Part shown: in pieces, positions 17,096 through 27,700 of the stretch
Position numbering within the stretch: the stretch's first letter is position 1
How the letters are laid out: the number at the start of each line of letters is the position of its first letter
Assembly: GCA_020635275.1 (NCBI GenBank)
Contig: JACKAA010000006.1
Span: forward strand, 1 to 64,000
Direction: 5' to 3'
DNA length: 64,000 nucleotides
From: Ignavibacteriales bacterium
GTDB lineage: Bacteria > Bacteroidota > Ignavibacteria > Ignavibacteriales > Melioribacteraceae
The notes under the pieces: generated by a model
Seen by the model: the letters and a program-made list of their open reading frames with translations, nothing else
Database searches by the model: none
What the model was told of the DNA's origin: nothing
Program-made: the position numbers and the translations under genes

Positions 17096-19165
17096 ATGAA
17101 AAAAATAGTGCAACTGATGCTAATGGCACTACTATTTAGTTTCTTCACAAATACTTTTGCTCAAATTATGATGGACAAAGACGATGCAGATTGGGCAGAT
17201 GTACCTATTCTTTTTGAAGCACCGGATAACTTAGATGGAGTATTCCCAACCGAAGTTGGTGCTGTTGTTACGGATATTGTTGATATTAAAGAAGCAAAAG
17301 TTGTAGTTGTTGATAATGTGATGTTTGGTCTTCTAAGATTTTGGGGCGGACCTGCCTGGCCAAATAATGCATATCAAAATGATCATGACGGTACAATATA
17401 TCCTGAATCAAGAGGATATTATCATTTTCTTATAGATGTTGATAATGATGTTACTACTGGATGGAAAACTTCTTGGTATGAAGCTCATTACACTCCTGTT
17501 GGTTATCTTGAAAGTCTTGGTCAAGATGTTGCCCCAATCGGTGCAGAAATAATGCAAGAATGGGGAGCCAGAACAAATGATAAATGGAAACAATTAAATG
17601 AAGGAGCTTCTTATGCTCGCGGTTTAGATCATTGGGCTGCTGACTATTCGGAATATGATGGTCAAACTGATTTAGGCAGTGACTATGAAATATTCAATAT
17701 TAGTGTGCCTGATCCTGATTCAGCTAAAATAGTAAATTGGGAAGGTGCAGCAAAAGTTAACAGCAGTGATGATGAGTCATTAGTTGATGACTATTATTCA
17801 TATTGGATAGGTCATGCCTGGGGTAACGACTTTTTAGAGTTTGGTTTTGAATTAACTCCTCTCCAAAAATACTTTGCTAATAAAGGTATGAGCGTTTTAA
17901 ATCCTGGTGATGTTATTGGTATTTGCGGAATGACTGAAACTCCAATTGATGATTGGGGCGTTGATATGACAACAAGAGGCGAATATACTTTACCAGATGA
18001 AATGCCTAAGAGACCAGAAGAAATAGTTTTTGATGGTGATGATGCAGATTGGACAAGTTTACCAGTATTATTAGAAGCCCCGGACAACCTTGATGGAGTA
18101 TTCCCAACAGAAGTTGGTGCAGTAGTTTCTGATAGAGTTGATATTAAAGAAGTTAAAGCAAAAATGGATGGTGAAAATATTTTTTGGTTGTTAAGAATGT
18201 GGGGCGGTCCTTGTTGGCCAAATGAAGCTTACCAAAATGATCATGATGGTACAGTTTACCCAGAATCAAGAGGTTATTATCATGTATTATTAGATATTGA
18301 TAATGATGCAACTACTGGATGGATGTCAACTTGGTATGAAGCACATTATACTCCGGTTGGATATCTTGAAAGTCTTGGTCAAGATGTTGCAGCTATTGGT
18401 ACAGAAGTAATGTTAGAATGGGGCGGTAGAACAAATGATGCTTGGAAAGTTGAAAATGAAGGTGCTTCACCATTTAGAGGATTAGACTATTGGGCAGCAG
18501 ATTATTCAGAATATGATGGCCAAACTGATTTGGGCAGTGATTATGAAATATTCAACTATAGTGCTGTTCTAGATAGTACAAATATGATGAGACACAATGG
18601 TTTATTGCTTAACAATTCAAGTGATGATGCAGCAACTATGGATGGAAATCCAGATTGGATGGCACATGCTTGGGGTAACGACTTTATCGAAGTTGGTATG
18701 TCTTTAAGAACATTGAAAATGTATTTCAAAAATAAAACTGGTGTTGATTATTTCAATTCTGGTGATGTTATTGGAATTTGCGGAATGAATGAAACTCCAA
18801 TAGATGATTGGGGTGTTGATATGACAACCCGCGGTGAATTAAGTGTAATTACTGGCGTTAATGAAGGCAGAAATCAATTAATGGTTGATAAATTTGAACT
18901 TAGTAATAATTACCCAAATCCATTTAATCCTACAACAAATATTAATTTTACAATTCCTAAGTTGACAAAAGTTTCCGTAGTTATTTATAACAATCTTGGA
19001 CAAAAAGTAAGAACTCTTGTTAATAACAAAGTATTATCCGGAAATCACACAACAGTTTGGAATGGTAGAAATGATTTTGGAAACAGCGTACCAAGTGGTG
19101 TTTACTACTATCGTTTAGAAGCTGGTTCAAATTCAATTACAAAAAGTATGGTATTGTTAAAATAA
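17096..19165 (+). CDS. T9SS-exported protein with two tandem DOMON/CBM9-like domains
   Basis: A 689-residue protein with a signal peptide ending at FAQ (residue 23). Two near-identical domains of 286 residues follow, each opening with DDADW and continuing EAPDNLDGVFPTEVGAVV; the DNA repeat period is 858 bases. The opening resembles the DG..DDW start of CBM9/DOMON sugar- or heme-binding sandwiches. The C-terminus is a type A sorting domain (NNYPNPFNPTTNINFTIP, NNLGQKVRTL, PSGVYYYRL, SMVLLK). It is the first gene after promoter C, has a strong RBS and is followed by a hairpin, which fits an abundant surface glycan-binding protein. It is related in style to the protein at 32460. Confidence 0.85.
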   Translation: MKKIVQLMLMALLFSFFTNTFAQIMMDKDDADWADVPILFEAPDNLDGVFPTEVGAVVTDIVDIKEAKVVVVDNVMFGLLRFWGGPAWPNNAYQNDHDGTIYPESRGYYHFLIDVDNDVTTGWKTSWYEAHYTPVGYLESLGQDVAPIGAEIMQEWGARTNDKWKQLNEGASYARGLDHWAADYSEYDGQTDLGSDYEIFNISVPDPDSAKIVNWEGAAKVNSSDDESLVDDYYSYWIGHAWGNDFLEFGFELTPLQKYFANKGMSVLNPGDVIGICGMTETPIDDWGVDMTTRGEYTLPDEMPKRPEEIVFDGDDADWTSLPVLLEAPDNLDGVFPTEVGAVVSDRVDIKEVKAKMDGENIFWLLRMWGGPCWPNEAYQNDHDGTVYPESRGYYHVLLDIDNDATTGWMSTWYEAHYTPVGYLESLGQDVAAIGTEVMLEWGGRTNDAWKVENEGASPFRGLDYWAADYSEYDGQTDLGSDYEIFNYSAVLDSTNMMRHNGLLLNNSSDDAATMDGNPDWMAHAWGNDFIEVGMSLRTLKMYFKNKTGVDYFNSGDVIGICGMNETPIDDWGVDMTTRGELSVITGVNEGRNQLMVDKFELSNNYPNPFNPTTNINFTIPKLTKVSVVIYNNLGQKVRTLVNNKVLSGNHTTVWNGRNDFGNSVPSGVYYYRLEAGSNSITKSMVLLK
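17180..18850 (+). repeat. Tandem in-gene duplication, 858-base period
   Basis: Two copies begin at 17180 and 18038 (codon for the first D of DDADW) and run to about 18037 and 18850. Long stretches match closely in DNA, for example around the shared TATCTTGAAAGTCTTGG at about 17502 and 18361. They encode the two DOMON/CBM9-like domains of one secreted protein. Confidence 0.85.
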
Positions 19166-19189
19166 TTCTATTTTGATGTCTTCAATATA

Positions 19190-19222
19190 ATGGGGAATAT
19201 AATTTTATATTCCCCATATTTT
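19190..19222 (+). terminator. Hairpin terminator or attenuator after the abundant secreted protein
   Basis: ATGGGGAATATAA (19190-19202) pairs exactly with TTATATTCCCCAT (19205-19217), followed by ATTTTT. It lies inside the presumed operon, so it may act as a partial terminator that keeps the first gene more highly expressed than those behind it, or it may protect the upstream mRNA. Confidence 0.7.
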
Positions 19223-19247
19223 TAATAGCTGGTTAGGTTTATTATTT

Positions 19248-20666
19248 ATGGTAAAAAAAACAATTAAACAATATTGTAATTTTATATTGGCTATCTTCTT
19301 GGTGATTACTTTTACTTATTGTTCACAATCAGATGATAAACTTACATTAGCTACTTTCTCAAATGGCAGTGTTAATTTTGATGAATATTTAGATCATTAT
19401 TTATTAAGTACTCAGTATAAACCAGATAATTTCCCCACTTTAGATAATTTAAAAGAAATTGTTCAAAATAAAGCTCTTGAAAAAATGTCTTATACTGAAG
19501 CAGTTGAATTAAATATTGATCAAGATTCATTATATCAAAAAGTGTTAAGGAATAATGAACGAAGATTGTTGTATCAAAGATATATTCAAGAACAATTCAC
19601 AAATAAAATTATTACTGATAGTTTAATTAAAAAGTTTTATAATGAATTTACCCCGCAGTTTAAAATAAAATACATTATGAGACCATTTTTGAGAACTTCC
19701 TCAAATAGTTTTATTGAATCTCAGCAGCAGACAATAAACAAAGCTTATGCAGAATTGCTGAAAGGTAAGAGTTTTGAAAGTGTTGTTGAAAAATATTCTC
19801 AAGATATTGCCTCAAATAAAAAGGGTGGTGATATTGGCTGGGTTATCCGTGAATCATTAGGTGATGAACAACTGAGATTAGTAATGGATACACTTTCTGC
19901 ACAAAAATTTTCTAAACCATTTAAAGGTTACGGCGGATTTTACATTATTTATAAAGGAGAAAAAAGAGATGTTAAAGTTCCTCCATTTGAAAGTGTAAAA
20001 AATAATATTTGGAAAACCTTATATAGAAGCAGAAAAGCTTATATTGAAGATGAAGTTACAATAAGATTTGAAGAGTTGGCACCAAAATATAATTTTACAG
20101 AGTTAAGTGAGAATATAAGTAAAATTATTTCAAAGAGTGCTTCGCAAAAAAATATTTCTGATTCAACTCCTTTGGAATTTGATAAATTGAATCAAGAAGA
20201 TAAACAAATAAAAATTGCTTCATATAACGGCGGTTTTATTTTAGTAGATGATCTCTTTGCTGATTCGAAAAAAGCACCGACAAATAAATCGGAGTTTTAT
20301 ATTAGGTTAGGAAGTATTAGTCAGCAGCATATATTTGCTAAGCATGCAAAGGAAATTAACATTCAGAATATTCCGGATCTTAAAAACCAGATTGACTTAA
20401 TGAAAACTTCTCTTCTTAGCTCAATTCTATATAAAAAGTTTGTCAAAGATCCTACTGAAGAACAGTTGGTTTCGCTAAAGGGAAACGAAAATTTCAATAT
20501 TGTAAAAAAAAGAACTGAGATAGAAAAAAAATTGCGTGAAGAATTTGAAGCAAAGTTAAATTCAAAATTTAATTTTCAATTTGTAAGCAGTAATTTTGAT
20601 GAAGCATTAAAAATTGCTAAAGAAAAAAAAGAAGAACAAAATAGATTAAAACAAAAAGTTAGTTAA
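19248..20666 (+). CDS. Parvulin-type peptidyl-prolyl isomerase lipoprotein (PpiC/SurA-like)
   Basis: A 472-residue envelope protein. The hydrophobic leader ends in FTYCSQSD (C25, an imperfect lipobox). A helical N-terminal chaperone-like region is followed by a rotamase domain at about 130-245. Typical parvulin elements include IKYIMRPF, AYAELLKGKSFESVVEKYSQ, KKGGDIGWV, SKPFKGYGGFYIIYKG. It probably helps fold outer membrane or secreted proteins. It lies directly upstream of the TonB receptor, which would be a natural client. A second, more divergent member is at 28506. Confidence 0.82.
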   Translation: MVKKTIKQYCNFILAIFLVITFTYCSQSDDKLTLATFSNGSVNFDEYLDHYLLSTQYKPDNFPTLDNLKEIVQNKALEKMSYTEAVELNIDQDSLYQKVLRNNERRLLYQRYIQEQFTNKIITDSLIKKFYNEFTPQFKIKYIMRPFLRTSSNSFIESQQQTINKAYAELLKGKSFESVVEKYSQDIASNKKGGDIGWVIRESLGDEQLRLVMDTLSAQKFSKPFKGYGGFYIIYKGEKRDVKVPPFESVKNNIWKTLYRSRKAYIEDEVTIRFEELAPKYNFTELSENISKIISKSASQKNISDSTPLEFDKLNQEDKQIKIASYNGGFILVDDLFADSKKAPTNKSEFYIRLGSISQQHIFAKHAKEINIQNIPDLKNQIDLMKTSLLSSILYKKFVKDPTEEQLVSLKGNENFNIVKKRTEIEKKLREEFEAKLNSKFNFQFVSSNFDEALKIAKEKKEEQNRLKQKVS

Positions 20667-20705
20667 AATTTACATACATCATTACAAGTAAACAACAGGT
20701 TAAAG

Positions 20706-23627
20706 ATGGTATTGTGCAATAACAAATTAAAATTCATCTTTTATGCTATACTTTCTCTTACATTAACATTTTCAAGTTCAAATATATTTGCTGGTTCAAC
20801 AGGTAAAATTGGTGGAAAAGTTACTGACGGTAGGACAGGCGAACCATTATTTGGCGTTAATGTTGTGGTGTTAAATGGCGGCGGTCAAGGTGCTGCAACA
20901 GATATTAATGGAGAATACTTAATAATAAACCTTCTTCCCGATTCATACACTCTAAGATTTTCAATGATTGGATATAAGACCGTAGAAATATCTGATGTAA
21001 GAGTATTTACTGATAGAACCGTAAGTGTGAATATGGAGCTGGAAGAAGCTTTAATTGAGGGTGAAGTAGTTTTAGTAGTTGCTGAAAGAGAAGCAGTTGA
21101 ACTGGATAGAACAAATACTGCATCTTATGTTAATAGTGATGAAATTGAATCATTACCGGTTTCTACGCTTGATGAAGTTATTCAATTGCAGGCTGGTGTT
21201 GTTACAGATGCCGGCGGCGGTCTTCATATAAGAGGCGGTAGATCTAGAGAAATATCATATATGATAGATGGTGTTCCAGTTACAAATACTTTTAGTCAAA
21301 GTGGCGGTTCTAATGTAAATGTTGAGAATAACTTTATTCAAGAATTGCAGGTAATTACTGGAACATTCAATGCGGAATATGGTTCAGCTCAATCTGGTGT
21401 AATTAATGTTGTTACAAAGGTTCCTGAACAAAATTTTTCTGGTACTATTGAAGCACTAACAGGCGGATATTATTCACCAAATTCTCCAATGTATGTTGGT
21501 GGTTTAGATAAATATGATATTTTTGATGAAAGGGAAGTGAAATTCTCAATTTCCGCTCCATTTAATTTTTTCCCCGAAAGTTTAGGTAAACTTGGTTTCT
21601 TATTTAACGGAAGAATTGAGGATTCAAAAGGTTATTTAAACGGTGAAAGAAGATATATGCCGGAAGATGGCTGGGAAATAGCTGTTTATAAAGAGTGGTA
21701 TCAAGCCAGGTTTGATCCTGAAGATCCATTAGTAATTCCTTTGCCGGATTCTTTACATTCAGGTGACGGTTCCGTTGTTCCAATGGAAACATTAATGAAT
21801 TACAACTTTAACACAAAAATGGTTTATCAACCTATTGCCGGATTGACAGCTTCTTACAGCATATTCTATAGCAACACAAAGGAAACAGATTTTAGCAATA
21901 CGTGGAAATTTATTCCGGATGGAATTCCGACTTGGTATTCAGATAACATAACACATATGTTTGTATTAACTCATAGTCCTTATGATAATTTTTATTATAA
22001 TTTAAGATATTCCTACCAAATAAATCATGAAAAAGAATATATGTATGAAAGCGCAACTGATCCTCGCTATCAGAAAACAGCAGTTAATGTTTGGGATCCA
22101 GGTGCAAATTCAGGATTTGATTATGGCGGTATTCAAAGTTGGGATAGAAGCTGGTTTGATCAATATATTCAGTTAATTAATGGTGATTTAACTTGGCAGG
22201 TTAATAAAGTTGTAGAACTTAAACTTGGATTTGAGGGAAAAATTTATGATCTATTTTATAAAAATTCTCCAATGAAAGAAGAATTAGGACATGAAATGGT
22301 TCAGTTTCCTTATACCAGGAGTGAAATTCGTTCCTTTGAAATTCCATGGGAAGAATTTAAGGAAGCAACACGAAATTATGAATTTGGAAATATTAAGTTA
22401 AGAGAAACGCATCCAGATAGTGCTGCAGATGATTTATTTTACATAAATTATAATAGACAGCCAGTTGAGGGAGCCGCATTTGCACAAACAACTTTAAATA
22501 TGGGTGAGATTGTATTAAATGCCGGTTTGAGATTTGATTATTTTGATCCCAAAGATAGATATGCGCCAACATATATAAATGTTTTACCTGAATTGGTTGG
22601 GGATAGCAGATACTACACTGATGCAAAAGCAAAATATCAATTAAGTCCGCGTTTAGGACTTTCATTCCCAATATCTGATGGTGGTGCATTAAGACTGTCT
22701 TATGGTCACTTTTTCCAAACACCTAGTTATGAGAAAATGTTTGATAATCCAGTTTTGTCACACTATAATCAGTTCAGTATTGCAAATACAACAATTGGAA
22801 ATCCTAATCTTAAACCTGAAAAAACAATTCAATATGAAATTGGTTTGCAGCAGGCTTTAACAGAAGAATTAGCGATGGAATTAAGTGTTTATTACAAAGA
22901 TATTAGAGATTTATTAGGAGTTGAACTGTTAACACTTAGTAATGCTACTTCATTCAGAAGATATATTAATAAAGAATATGGTCATTCCACTGGTGTAACA
23001 TTCGCATTGAATTATCGTTCAAATGACGGAAGATTTTCTGGCGGATTGGATTATACATATATGGTTGCAAAAGGAACATCGTCTTCAGCTGAAGCTGCTC
23101 TTGATATTCAAATACTATCTGGTCCAAGTAGGGGTGCGTACACTTTAGCAGCAAAAAATGTAGAGTATTTGGATTGGGACCAAACTCACTCGTTAAATGC
23201 ATCATTTAGTGTGAGACCTTGGGACAAAACACTTTTTAGTGTTATTGGCAGAATTGGTTCGGCATTACCTTACACCCCATCTACAATTGATTATGCTTTA
23301 GAACTTCCTGCGGGATGGTGGAGTAATATTGAACGAAGACCATTAAGATGGAATGTTGATATGAAATTATCAAAAGGATTTGAACTTCTTGGTCTGGACT
23401 TTCTTGCTAGCTTAAATGTTTATAATGTATTTAATCATTTAGAAGAAAATATTGTTAATTCACTTACAGGCCGTGCTGGTGCAAATGCTTATTTACCTGA
23501 AATTGCGAAAAGAAGATATGAAAGAATTGCTCAAGTTGGTGAATTCACAAAAAATGAAACAGATTACAATCCAGAATGGTATTCTAGACCAAGATTTATT
23601 CAACTTGGTTTAGCATTACAATTTTAA
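20706..23627 (+). CDS. TonB-dependent outer membrane receptor with carboxypeptidase-regulatory-like N-domain
   Basis: The protein has 973 residues: signal peptide, a carboxypeptidase-D-regulatory-like domain at about 34-115 (GGKVTDGRTGEPLFGVNVVV, DSYTLRFSMIGYKTVEI), a plug domain at about 130-240 (LHIRGGRSREISYMIDGVPV, EYGSAQSGVINVVTKVP) and a beta-barrel ending in FIQLGLALQF with the terminal aromatic residue. It probably imports an oligosaccharide. Unlike SusC systems there is no SusD gene behind it; a PorV-like protein and a giant secreted protein follow instead. It sits within the site-C operon. Confidence 0.92.
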   Translation: MVLCNNKLKFIFYAILSLTLTFSSSNIFAGSTGKIGGKVTDGRTGEPLFGVNVVVLNGGGQGAATDINGEYLIINLLPDSYTLRFSMIGYKTVEISDVRVFTDRTVSVNMELEEALIEGEVVLVVAEREAVELDRTNTASYVNSDEIESLPVSTLDEVIQLQAGVVTDAGGGLHIRGGRSREISYMIDGVPVTNTFSQSGGSNVNVENNFIQELQVITGTFNAEYGSAQSGVINVVTKVPEQNFSGTIEALTGGYYSPNSPMYVGGLDKYDIFDEREVKFSISAPFNFFPESLGKLGFLFNGRIEDSKGYLNGERRYMPEDGWEIAVYKEWYQARFDPEDPLVIPLPDSLHSGDGSVVPMETLMNYNFNTKMVYQPIAGLTASYSIFYSNTKETDFSNTWKFIPDGIPTWYSDNITHMFVLTHSPYDNFYYNLRYSYQINHEKEYMYESATDPRYQKTAVNVWDPGANSGFDYGGIQSWDRSWFDQYIQLINGDLTWQVNKVVELKLGFEGKIYDLFYKNSPMKEELGHEMVQFPYTRSEIRSFEIPWEEFKEATRNYEFGNIKLRETHPDSAADDLFYINYNRQPVEGAAFAQTTLNMGEIVLNAGLRFDYFDPKDRYAPTYINVLPELVGDSRYYTDAKAKYQLSPRLGLSFPISDGGALRLSYGHFFQTPSYEKMFDNPVLSHYNQFSIANTTIGNPNLKPEKTIQYEIGLQQALTEELAMELSVYYKDIRDLLGVELLTLSNATSFRRYINKEYGHSTGVTFALNYRSNDGRFSGGLDYTYMVAKGTSSSAEAALDIQILSGPSRGAYTLAAKNVEYLDWDQTHSLNASFSVRPWDKTLFSVIGRIGSALPYTPSTIDYALELPAGWWSNIERRPLRWNVDMKLSKGFELLGLDFLASLNVYNVFNHLEENIVNSLTGRAGANAYLPEIAKRRYERIAQVGEFTKNETDYNPEWYSRPRFIQLGLALQF

Positions 23628-23655
23628 AAATTTTTCAAAAATTAATGTGCGTACT

Positions 23656-24720
23656 ATGAAAAATAAAATTTTTACCATTTTTTTAATAGGATTTTTACTC
23701 ATTACTCAATTTGCAAATGCACAGATTGAATCTGATCAAATTGGTTATAAAACCGATGCAAGCAAAAGAGGTTCAAACGCTGCTGCAATGCTCGGAATTG
23801 GTATTGGGGCAAGAGCAGAAGCATTAGGCGGTGCATTTGTTGCAATTGCTGATGATCCTTCAGCTTTATATTGGAATCCAGCCGGTATTACTCAAATTAA
23901 ATCAATATCACTTCAAGTAACCAAAACTGATTGGTTCGTTGACACTGATTTTAGTTCACTTGATTTTGTAGTGCCGTTACCTTCTTTTGGAAGTGCATTA
24001 GGTTTTCATTTGGCAATGTTAGATTACGGTGAAAATCCAGTAAGGACAATTTTTAGACCCGAAGGAAATGGCGAAACATATTCAGCTTCAGATTTTGTTG
24101 CGGGATTATATTTAGCTATGTCAATAACCGATAGAGTATCTGCTAGTGTCGGTGCAAAATATTTTAGACAAAGTATTTGGCATGTTAGCGGATCAGTTAT
24201 TGGATTTGATATGTCAATTTTATTTCAAACTCCTGTTAGAGGCTTAAAATTAGGTGGAACTATTAGCAATTTAGGACCTGAATTTGGACTTTCTGGTAGA
24301 GATTTAACAGGTATTATCGATATTGACGGACGTAAGGATATATATCTAAATAATGATAATGTGCCAATTTCACTTTCAACTGAAACTTATGCATTGCCTT
24401 TATTATTTAGATTTGGAGCAGCTTATGAATATGAATTTGATGAAAGTAATTCGTTTACATTTGCAAGTAATTTGAATCATCCAAGTAATAACGTAGAAAC
24501 AGTAGATTTAGGGTTTGAAGCAAAAGTTTTTGACTCTTTTTATTTACGCGGTGGTTATCAATCTTTATTCTCTGAGACGGCAGAAAATGGTTTAACTTTA
24601 GGAGCTGGAATAAATTATAGAATTTTAGATATTGCTACATTTATTGTGGATTATTCTTGGTCCGATTGGGGATTATTAACCTCTGTTAATAGATTTTCAA
24701 TAGGTATAAGTGCATATTAA
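23656..24720 (+). CDS. PorV/UPF0164-type outer membrane protein
   Basis: The protein has about 354 residues. A GTG three codons upstream (23647) is in frame, but the ATG at 23656 begins the signal peptide directly (MKNKIFTIFLIGFLLITQFA). The N-terminal signature AAAMLGIGIGARAEALGG, then AIADDPSALYWNPAGI, is diagnostic of the PorV/PorQ UPF0164 family related to FadL barrels. PorV is the shuttle of T9SS cargo, and operon-linked copies are often specialised partners of a given exported or imported protein. Here it sits between the TonB receptor and the 1239-residue protein, suggesting a three-part complex. Confidence 0.85.
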   Translation: MKNKIFTIFLIGFLLITQFANAQIESDQIGYKTDASKRGSNAAAMLGIGIGARAEALGGAFVAIADDPSALYWNPAGITQIKSISLQVTKTDWFVDTDFSSLDFVVPLPSFGSALGFHLAMLDYGENPVRTIFRPEGNGETYSASDFVAGLYLAMSITDRVSASVGAKYFRQSIWHVSGSVIGFDMSILFQTPVRGLKLGGTISNLGPEFGLSGRDLTGIIDIDGRKDIYLNNDNVPISLSTETYALPLLFRFGAAYEYEFDESNSFTFASNLNHPSNNVETVDLGFEAKVFDSFYLRGGYQSLFSETAENGLTLGAGINYRILDIATFIVDYSWSDWGLLTSVNRFSIGISAY

Positions 24721-24759
24721 CAAACTATCAATGTGTAATTAGAATATAGGAGAACTTCA

Positions 24760-27700
24760 GTGTCATTTTTGAGAAGTTTAATAAAATTATTTTACAAATT
24801 ATTGTTATTTGCTTTTATAACAATAAGTTTTTTTACTAATAATACATCAGCGCAAGTTGCTGGTTCATCAAATGACTCGCACCCAATGCACTGGGCAAGA
24901 TATTGGGCTAGAGGACTTTTTGATCGAAATCTAATTTATACAACAGTTTGGAATGTTGGTAATATTACTGATGGAGGGATGACAGGAGGTGTTGGTATGC
25001 GTTGGCCGGGAAGTGAAGGACTAAATTACCTTGGTGGTGCAAATTTTCTTATTGCTGCGTATGTGACAGACATGGCTGGTTATGAAGGAAAGGTTTTGCC
25101 AGATGAATGGGAAGGTACACAATTCGGTATTGTTAGTAATGCTTATTTACCCCATGTTAGTAATGCCACTGTTGCTCAATTGTCTTCTGACAGGACGCAT
25201 CAGCAAATATTGCAACCTATGCCTGGATGGTTTAACGATGGATTTTACGGATATATATGGGGAATCAACGAAGATGTTAATAATGATGGAGAATTGGCTC
25301 CTAGTGAGGATGTCAATTTTAATGGTGTACTTGATTTAAATTTGGAACCCCCAGAAGGTATTTTAAAAAGCATGGCAATTAGTACTGATAAAAGAACTTG
25401 GCCACAATTTTGGCCCGGTGGGTCGTACGTTGGTGATTTACGACAACCGGCTGGTAGACCACCCAGAACACTTGAGCCAGGTTTAAGATCAGGTAAATGG
25501 AACGGTGAATTTAAAGCCGGTCCAATTGCTGATCAAGAAACAGTTTACCTAATGGATGATCATGAAAATGACTTTTGGGAAGATTATACAGCATATAGAT
25601 ATTATCCATTAAAGAACGATGATGGAACACCCAACACAACAAAATGGAAAGATCCAGATGTTAATAAATTGGGTGTTAGAGGAATGGGTGTAGAAATAGA
25701 ATCTCGAACTTATGGTTGGTTCCATCCTTTAGCTGAAGATATTCTTGTTTCGGTTTATAGGGCAAGGAATTATAGTGATCATAATTTAGATAGAGTTGTA
25801 ACAGCTTATTATGCTGATGCAAATATTGTAGAAGGCAATTTTAATGCTGTAGATTATGTAGTTGCAACATTTGGTGCTGAAGATGAAGGTCGTTTAGAAT
25901 TTGATATTCTTTATCAGTGGCATATGTTTCCGGATCAATTAAATGTTTATCAAAAAGTTGGAGTTTTTGGATTTGGTTTTTTGGAAAGTCCTGGAATTGA
26001 ATATAATGGTATTGATGATGATAAGGATGGAATGATTGATGAAGATATGGCTGATGGAATTGATAATGATGGCGATTGGAGACCATTTGAAGATATTGGA
26101 TTACCAGATATTGCCGGTACAGCTGGTAATGGAAAATGGGATACTGAAGATACTAATTTTAATGGTGCTCTTGACACAGGCGAGGATGTAAATAGGAATG
26201 ATAAATTAGATTTTGAGCCTGTAAATGACGATAGAGGTACAGATGGAATTGGTCCTGACGAAAACGGTTGGCCAGGTCCAGATCCGGATGGCTCAGAAAC
26301 TAATGGTGCGATTAATATAGGTGAACCTAATTATGATATTACAGATATTGATGAAGCTGATCAAGCTGGATTAGGACATATATATGTTTGGCAGCCTAAT
26401 AAAGAATTAAGAGACCAAAAAACATTTTGGGATAAATTTTTAAGTAAAGCTGAAGATCCGGAAATTGAAGAGACTGACGAAAATATTGCGTTTGTATTTG
26501 GAGCTAAAGATGTAAGATTGGAAACAATTGATGCTTTGGAACAAGCGGATCGACCAGTTTGGAAGCGTTTCACAATCGCTCTTTTAATGGGTGAAGATCA
26601 GGAAGATATTAAAAGAAATAAAGCTACAATGCAAAGTATTTACAATGATAATTACAGATTTTTAACTCCGCCTTTGCAGCCTACTTTGATATCTAATGTG
26701 ACAGATAGAAAAGTTCAATTGTATTGGGATACTGATGCTGAAAATTCAAAAGATCCGTTTTTTGGTTTGGATTTTAACGGTTATAGACTTTATAAAAGTT
26801 CAGATCCTGAATTCCTTGATATAAAAACTGTTACAGATGCATTTGGAAACGTGTTATTATTTGAACCTCTGGAAATATTTGATAGATCTGATGATGGTTT
26901 AAAGGGTGCTCATCCAATACCTTTCCCTAATTTAGGTGTTCATTATGATATGGGTAATAATAGCGGATTGAAACATTCATATGTGGATACTTTGGTAGAA
27001 AATGGAAGAAGATATTTTTATGCTGTGACTTCAATTGATGCCGGTAACGACTATGATTTTTATGACAGAGGATTAGTGACAGAAAATTATCCGTTACAAG
27101 CAATGCCTAGTGAATGTGCATTTAATATTACAGTAAATGAAATTGGTGATGTTGTTTTTAGGGATAGGAATACGGCTGTTTGTATTCCTCAAGAATCTGC
27201 CGCTGGTTATACAGAACCCCATGTTGATTCTCTTAAAATTCAGCATGTTAGTGGATATGCTAGAGGCGGAACATTTAATATTGATGTATTTAATAAAAAT
27301 CATGCAACTGAACATTTGGGTGATATATATGAACTAACATTTGAAGATGATGGGTGGTTAACCGACAAAACACCTATGTACAAATGGGGTAGTACTAGTG
27401 GTATAACATGTGTAAATATTACATCTGGCGATACAATGTTTAGCTTAAGTTATCCAGGTCCATCAGCATTTTATAAAGATGCATATAAATCAATGGAACG
27501 TGGAGTATTTGAAGGTATAAAATATGATTTCAATTTTCCTATGGAAGATGTAGTTGATAATGATAATGATGTTAGAAGAGAAATATCTGTTATTACTAAA
27601 AATGACCAGGGAAGAGAAACAAATGAATGGAAACTATGGGATACAGATACTAAATCAAATATAAGATGTGAGGCAATTGAATTAAGCAATGCCGGTATTG

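Noticed and set aside
25841..26573. Several open frames on the minus strand inside the 1239-residue gene
   Set aside because: They are low-complexity shadows of the Asp-rich coding strand, without RBS or recognisable protein features.
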